From positions 124,001 to 188,000 of the forward strand of contig MU119271.1 of the NCBI GenBank assembly GCA_014904845.1: a DNA stretch of 64,000 nucleotides. The letters are read 5' to 3'. How positions within the stretch are numbered: position 1 is the first letter of the stretch; each line of letters opens with the position of its first letter. The position numbers were made by a program, and so were the translations under genes. Of the stretch, positions 57,036 to 64,000 are shown piece after piece. The stretch is from Acephala macrosclerotiorum. Lineage: Eukaryota > Ascomycota > Leotiomycetes > Helotiales > Mollisiaceae. The notes under the pieces were generated by a model. That model was given only the letters and a program-made list of their open reading frames with translations. It was not told the origin of the DNA and did not search any database.

Positions 57036-60000
57036 GGTGCGAGGAATGCCGTCACATATGGCATATTGTTGTCTCCTGATCTCTCAAGCACGCCTGCCGA
57101 TCAAGACCCAGGCAGCAAACTTTACTCTCCATGGAAAGCGAGATGGCCTTAAAGTGCATCCCCTGCCTCAACAGATTGGCCCAGCTATCCACTGCCTCGG
57201 GATCCGGAATACTTGTGTAATAGAACCTGCGCACCTCGAGGCTCATGCAAGAACACTGTCAGCTTACCTTACATCTCAACAATTCTTGGCTCCAGCCCTT
57301 ATCATCCAGTCCCATCACGACTTCCACTACTTCACTTCCTCACCATATCTGCGTCCCGTGGCTGAGTCCTCGATCTCATCTTTTGTTGCACGTCGAGACG
57401 TTAATCTAAAAGTCCCCGTTGAGGAAAGGTCTTTCTCTCAGATGACATTACCTTGTATACGCAATTCTTTCACCACTTAAATGATCGCCTAACACCTTAT
57501 CGTTTTGTGGTTTAGATGGTATCACAACGCGTGGCCATCGTGTAAGATGATAGCGGCTCGTAAGGCTGTGTGGCCTAATCTCATTGCATCTTGATAGCGG
57601 GACGATCAGTGTTACTATTCATAGGACAAGTACAACGTTACAATATAGGGCTACGCAATACCCTATCATGACCATTTGCTCAATTGTCTCTGTTTCGTTC
57701 CGTTCGATTGTTTGATTGTGATATTGCGTCCACTTCCGTCATTTGCTTTGAGGGGTAATATCGAGAGTGTTATCAATGTGGATGGCAGCTTCTCATTCGG
57801 TACCAGAATCTCACGTTATCTCTCAATTTAGACAGACGACTGTTGAGTGGAAATAAAGTGCATTCCTCTTTCCGGTACCGGTTCCTAAGCAATGCTACAT
57901 TTGTCCATATTGGATAGATGATATCATCGTGTTCGGGAGTCTAGCCGCAAAGTGCTTCCCCTCTCTCGCTAGTTAGGTCAAGCCTCATGTCATGAATGCA
58001 ATCTTGCACGCCTTCGCATGCCTCTAGGAACCTCCATATCGATATCCACATTCAAATGTCGGTAAACTCTTATCGAGAACTAAGTCTAACTCGCATCCAG
58101 ATTCTCTGTTTCCTTTGCTCTGGCCACATTGCGGCTCGGGTACCTTGTCAGTTCTCGGTAGCCTGGTCCGCAAAAGGAAGATCATATCCCAATGCAACCC
58201 GCTCAGATCCCGCCTTACCAACCCCTCGCAGCAGCCAAAAGAAATCCTGCTCCAAGGCTCATGTACTGCGATTCCCCATTTCCCGGTCGTGCAGAGAAAT
58301 CAAGGTCAATGATGGAGTAGGGCTGATGAGAGCTCCCGTCCTCCTCTGAAAAATTCCGCCAGCTTCAAAGGTTCAAGAGCGAAATCAAAGGTATCGAACG
58401 GCAACGACTTTCTTTAGCGGGAACAAGTTTCTATAGGAGGAGGGAAATGTTGGGCAACATCTTGAGCCTCGAAGGATTGGGTTGAAGTTCGAAGTCTAGA
58501 CGTCATCGCCTCTAAGTGCTGGGGGAGGGAATGTGCTCGCTACACCTTGGAAAGCATAATCCTTCATGCCACAAGCCTATATCCACATTTCTCACTTCGT
58601 GGTAAAAGGCTCGTGCCATAGATTTAAGCATGGACAAAGATCCTCATATACTGTTCCTTTATCGGATTATCCTCCGAAGGAGCTGACGATCATCTCTTGG
58701 ACCCTTAGATTTGGCACCGGTGCGACGCTCGGATCACACCTTATTTGCTAAACCGGGACATTTGGGTTCAACACAACCGTACCCACTTGTAGTTTACTAG
58801 TTGGCAAACTGTTCGAGGTGGGGATGAAGATCCGCAGTCACAATCCCCACTTGAGGTCGGGACGAGAAGGAACGAGAATCTTGTAACGCTTGAAGAGGAC
58901 CAACAAAAATCAATGGTTACGTTAACTCGAAAGCATCAATCAAAAATGCTGTGCCAGAGAGCCTCGGGACTTGATATCCATGAGGCCCATTCCTCTGCTC
59001 CTGCAAAGAAGCAAACGCTCATGTTTAATGCCATCAGGCACACTGAGACGGGCGTGGGCGATAGGAGGAAACCAATGCCAATACCAACGATAAGCAATGG
59101 TCAATGCCTTGGAAATGGGAAAAAGTAAATGCCATGCTGCAGAAGTCTAGACAGTCTCGTCTCGGTACTTGATCACAGCACTTCGAGTTAGATTCCGGAT
59201 CCTTCCGGACCTCATCCGAGAATACTAAGTGTTGAGAGAGCAGACAGTAAGTGCGCAAAGCCGGGGGCCCAATGGAAAGGAATAATTCTCATTCGGAGAA
59301 ATGGGATCGGACCTAGACTTAAAGGCGGGAAATGAAAGGCCATTCCAGAAAAATGGTATACTCCGAAGCGATAGACGACTCGAGCTGCCGAAGATCGGAT
59401 TAGAGATGGATAGGTATCTGCTCCGAAACCAACGAAAACAAGCGGTGGTCTATGCTCAATTTGAAAGAATGACGGAGAGCCTCAATCCTCTGCTCGGAAC
59501 TTCGCAGGATCGGAAAACACATTAATTGCGATAGGTAGTTCGGCAAAGAGCTAAAAGTTCAACACTGAACCCCGCCATGATCGCGACTCCCCACCTCGCA
59601 ATTTTCGATACCCCTCCGAACATCCTCCAAAGGCTCCATGCCCACATCAACGCGCTACCAAACGACCCTACGAAGCTAAATACCCACTCAAGCACAGATT
59701 ATCGCACTCACGACAATCATCTTCCCCATAAATCATCGGCGGGGTGTCGTGGTGGGATGTTTGGTGTGTGCTCAGGGCCTCCGCACAGACGACACCATCA
59801 TGAACCATTCAGCAGTCCACTGCGAACTGTTCATAGCGTACTTACACACTTCTCAAGGCTAGGGAGTAGCCGTTGGTTTTCGGTATGCTTGCTTTGTGAG
59901 CACGTTCTTTGTCTTACATATTATGTATAGTAATAAGGTTAAACATTTGTAGGTGAAGAAGTTTGTGGAGGTGGCGCGGGAAGGAATTGATAGTGCAACC

Positions 60001-63000
60001 TGACTCTGTAAACTACAGAACCGGGAAGCTACGGAGAGAGAATCGGACCGCGTGATGAAGTGTGCCTTTGTGCAGAAGGCTTGATATATGAAGCTGCATA
60101 CAGGAAGATAGAGGCATGTACGCAGATAACAGCTGACCGAGGAAGGAAAGCAGGACGGGAAAGAGTTTAGACCTGATGTTTGAGAAAGGTGGTCACGATC
60201 ACCTGGAGGCAACCATGTCGTTTCCGCCTGCCTCGAGCTCAATTAAAACAACGACAAGAAGATTAACTTTGATGCAAGCACAGAGCCATGTCGACGAGAA
60301 CGAAGGACCGTGGAAACACACGCCAGCGAAAAAAGGTCTTGCTCCAAGCTCCAAGCTCGAAATCCATCCCATAACACCGCACCCTCGATCTTCCGCTTGG
60401 CGGACCGCCTTTATGCGTTCCCGTACCGTGGCTATTAAAAGCAGCTGAAGACATCGCGAAAGTCTGGTAACGACAGATATGCGAATTGCAGATCAACCAA
60501 CATTGCGCTGCATTGTGGAGAACCTTGCAGTCGATCATGGGGGATTGTCTTTCATTTATTTTGAGTTTTGACCTCTTTGGTAACTTGACTGGAAATGGAT
60601 GAGATCAGAAGACGAAGAATGGAGAGGAGAGGGTAAGGCAGAAGTTGAATTTCAAATTGGGAATGAGGAAGGAGCGGGCAGAATGTGGATAGGCTGTTGA
60701 AAGACATCCAGCGCATGAATGCATCAGCCACTGTATGAGTTGTGGCACCACTTTTCCTTCTCTTCTTTTTGCCTCTTCTTTCCTCATTCTTCAAAAGCAT
60801 GGGAATAAACTATTCCGGGGGATCCGAAGAGGGAAGAGATCAGACTATGATGTTGTTCTGCACAGTCAAACATCAGATGTAATGTTGAAAGATGGAAGAA
60901 GAGGTGTGAATGGTGGCATCCGCATGCACGCTCGGATCGCAGCGCAGTCAAGTGATATCCCAACGTCCGTGCAGACAACCAATAACAAGATCCATATTGC
61001 CATCAGCAGCATCATCTTAAGATCTCTTTAACGCACAGACATTGAATACGTCGAGGTACATATGATGGTGGCTTTCTTTAATGGTTCTGCAGCTGTGGGT
61101 TTCATCTTGTGTGCCATGAGGTTGGTGATGGTGTTGAAGCTGCTGCATCCTTGGAGGGAAATATGTGCTGGATTATTAGTACATGTAGGTGGCTTGAAGT
61201 AGGTGAGGTACACCTTGCGGCTTTGCTGCTTCCTCCCCTAACTAAACCTTACTCCCCTCTCCCCGGTCCCGCCCGGACCATCAATTTTCCTTCCCCGATA
61301 CTGAGCGCATCAAAATTCCTCCTCCGGCGTCAAACCATAAAATTATTCCGTAAACCTTCGCGAAGGAACCATCCTTCCATTTAGAATTCGACCTAATAAT
61401 TCCAAACAGGGCCTTCTCCGTTGACGGTGACATGGTGCTGTTCGCTGGGATGGAAGGATGAGACGGTGGGGTTGCTGGACGACATGAAACGGTCCTGAAG
61501 CTAAAAGCCCTGCGGGAGTGGGGATCTACAGGCTTGTCCTTGTCTGCCACGCAGGACGGATTGGAATCCTGTGGCAGGATTGATATTCTGTGTTTGATAT
61601 CGAATCGAGGCGGGTCGCTTATCTGGGTGGACACGTTGGTGATGGGATGATGGGCTGGGCCGGGTGCATGGGATCGGGTCCAGAAGGGTCGAAGGATGGG
61701 AGGAATGATGACGGGGTTGGAGGGGAGGGAGGGGAGGGAGGGGAGGATTGCGGTCAGATAGCTAAGACGGAGATAGAACTGAGAGTAGCAAGTTTAGCGG
61801 ATGAGAAGATGAATCTAAGGATGGTGAGGTACTTTGTATGTACATCAAGTCAAATGTGACGACAAGATGCTAGCTGGTGACAAGTGGACTAAGTTCCCAT
61901 CCTCGAAAAGATCTTACAATTGCAGCAAGGTGCAGGACGAGACGACAAATCCGTACCATACTTCATTCCCTCTTACTGGCAGGATTTTGGTGTTTCGAGA
62001 AACGGTACAGATGAAAGAAGGTAAGAAGATGCGACTAGCTTCGTCGTCAGCTTCGATGGGAGATTTGAGCTGACAGTTGGAGGACGTTCAATGATGAGCT
62101 ATAGCGGTGCATATATCAACTTTTCTTCCATACCCCTTTGCGTCATGGCCTGTTTCGATATCTGCTTACTTTGTCCATGACTTCGTATCGCGTACTCGGT
62201 GATCTTTGGGAAGAATAGGCTTGGAAGGGCAATATATCGTGTCAAAGCTTTTCCGCAGCAGTGATCAACGTGGGCATTGGAAAGTCTTTATCCGTGGGAG
62301 ATGGTGGAGTGCATCTCGGTGCCGAAAGAACTCAGGATGAAAAGATGATCTTGCACTTTATTCGGAAATTTCGGGGCCATTATGAGGCTTCTCTCGGCTC
62401 CGCTTCATCGCGATTTTTCAGATCCAATTGATTCTCAGATGAGATAAGACGGGTATGCACTTATGCGGGGCGAATCCACACGGCATGGGATCTTCTCTTA
62501 CTTCTGCAATCAATCGCGAGATGATGATCGCAGCTTGGACTTTGGAAGGATTTGCAAGTTGTACTCGGGGAGGGCAAGCCGCACGCCATTGGGAAGTAGT
62601 CAAGCATTCTCAAGATCGACTGAATCTAGTAAGGTACTTGGGTATTCAAGAAAACAGCCTGAAAGCAGTGCACCGAGTTTAGGGCATCAAAAATCTCCTG
62701 TACATATGCAAAAGACGGACCGTCTCGAAAATAGGTACTAGCACGGCGTCGGGATGAACCTTTCAACGGCTTACTATCACCTTACCTCCCTCTTCGTATT
62801 GGAGAAATGAAGTTTTCTTGTCAGCCTCACATCCATTTCCCCTCGTTTATGCCGCAAGCTGCGGTCCTTGACTCGAAGCCGCGAGGACGAACCATCGGTT
62901 CGTCCATGACTCTTGGGAAAGCCACTGCGATGAACTAGCGCATGGTACTGGCGTGGCTCTCAGCAAAGTGAGGAACTAGAACAAGCGTAGAACGCTTTGA

Positions 63001-64000
63001 GGAGGTGTCAAAGCGTAATGTGGCGAACTAGTGGGATGGTTCGCCGAGGAGTCCGTCCGATTGGGTTTTCAGGGTTCGATGTCTTGGATGAATCGATGAT
63101 GAAGGCTGTTAAGGGCATCTTTGGATCGTGGAGAAATGGAAAGTTAAAATTTGATAAGATGAGGTGATAATGGTAGGGAACTGGGTTTGAAAAGAGGAGA
63201 AGGATCTGGAAGAATGGAAGTGAAAATTCGAGAGTGTCTGATTTAGCCTGAATGAAGAAGCCTCCGTAAAGAACGAGGCTGTACCGATGGTACGGGTCTG
63301 TATGCATATGTCTCATGTTTTTAACTTTGGGATACCGACTTCTCGCTCATCCCGAATCGCGATGCATTGCATCGTCCGTCCACCTTGGAACAACAAATCA
63401 CGACTTGGAGGACGGGAACACTCTTTCTCCATAAGCTTTCCTTGATCTGAGAAAACTTTCTCAAAGAGTTCGAGAGTCGCGATAATGTTCAATACTCGAC
63501 ACGAACACATTTCCCACGCAATTACCGTCAAACGCCTGCGCCGAAGTAATCTTACCATCAGTCATGCATCTCAAATTGAAGATCAGCGACGATCATGCTG
63601 CCGGGAGATCTGGAAATCCCCCCGAAACCTAACCAACGACCAACAATCGCCTTCTCACCAACGCAAAGTTAAAGGTATGAGGGCTTAAAGCAGCAAGAAT
63701 TCGCAAGCCGCTGTCGAACACAGCTGAAAAATATGATTTGATGAAAGAAATTAGACTTCGAAGCCATGTGTAAAGAACGTGCTAGAAAACGTGGCACTTG
63801 CGCCATAGAACGTGCTAAAGAACTTTGGTCTCCGAAGCTAGTTTTGATGATTGAACGCCGGGACGGCGAGATGAGGAGGTCGAAAGGAAAGGGCGATATG
63901 ATAGACCGTGGATGAGAGGTCGAGGAAATTGTTTTGGAAAGGAGGCAAGAAGGTAGGTGGTCTGTGAAGCTTGATTTTTGAGTGACGGTGTTGCCGTCGC
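57036..64000. other. Seven kb without a supported gene
   Basis: All frames are short (longest about 157 codons, overlapping the previous gene), with no domain, signal peptide or convincing splice pattern on either strand. Composition is ordinary, unlike the A+T-rich element at 32.6-34.6 kb. It might hold the long promoter or untranslated leader of a gene beyond the right edge, non-coding RNA genes, or decayed sequence. Confidence 0.45.
61713..61746 (+). other. G-quadruplex-type G-run
   Basis: GGGGTTGGAGGGGAGGGAGG followed by more GGGA units: six or more runs of at least three G with one-base loops, well within the usual four-run pattern for an intramolecular G-quadruplex. Confidence 0.6.

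Noticed and set aside
57007..57480. 157-codon frame after the neurochondrin gene
   Set aside because: It overlaps the end of a well-supported gene in another frame and has no family features.
1..64000. CRISPR arrays, bacterial operons, tRNA or rRNA genes
   Set aside because: No regularly spaced repeats, no ribosome-binding-site pattern, and no cloverleaf or rRNA sequence recognised by eye; the window is fungal nuclear DNA. A tRNA scan would settle the tRNA point.

Overview
The window looks like nuclear DNA of a filamentous ascomycete (Pezizomycotina). Protein genes are cut by short 46-77 bp GT-AG introns. The gene families present (HET, 2EXR, UstYa/DUF3328, CLC channel, neurochondrin) are typical of that group. 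One 2 kb element is extremely A+T rich with few CpA dinucleotides, as expected after repeat-induced point mutation (RIP). I cannot place the species; a leotiomycete or sordariomycete is a guess. Exon structures were worked out by hand from splice sites, reading frame and family conservation.

Left part (1-25.7 kb): the 3' end of a HET-domain gene with a decaying tandem repeat of its tail, a possible Myb/SANT-like regulator, a gene-poor stretch with a palindromic repeat and transposon-like debris (about 7.5-8.1 kb), a fungal transcription-factor-like protein, an amino-acid permease, a large unrecognised protein of about 1,018 residues, a PhyH-type dioxygenase, a small secreted protein, a Ser-rich repeat protein with a probable frameshift, and three unrecognised proteins, two of them in head-to-head arrangement.

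Middle (25.7-34.6 kb): a gene-poor, transposon-rich zone. It holds a 979 bp internally deleted pogo/Fot1-like element with intact inverted repeats, a 2EXR protein, two small unrecognised genes, and a 2,028 bp element with 108 bp inverted repeats around an A+T-rich core.

Accessory metabolic block (34.8-48.2 kb): a fatty-acid alpha-dioxygenase with intact catalytic Tyr and His, an FAD monooxygenase fused to a polytopic membrane domain, a glutaminyl-cyclase-like secreted protein with damaged metal site, a small secreted Gly/Ala-rich precursor with two repeat units separated by a Lys-Arg (Kex2) site, and two UstYa-like (DUF3328) oxidases with both HxxHC motifs. A Kex2-processed repeat precursor beside two UstYa-like enzymes is the layout of fungal dikaritin RiPP clusters. 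The core repeats contain no Tyr, so if this is such a pathway the chemistry differs from the known ones. This is the strongest candidate for a new system here.

Right part (48.2-64 kb): a small Cys-rich secreted protein, a CLC chloride channel/transporter and a divergently transcribed neurochondrin-family gene sharing a 95 bp promoter, then about 7 kb with no gene I can support, containing a G-quadruplex-type G-run.
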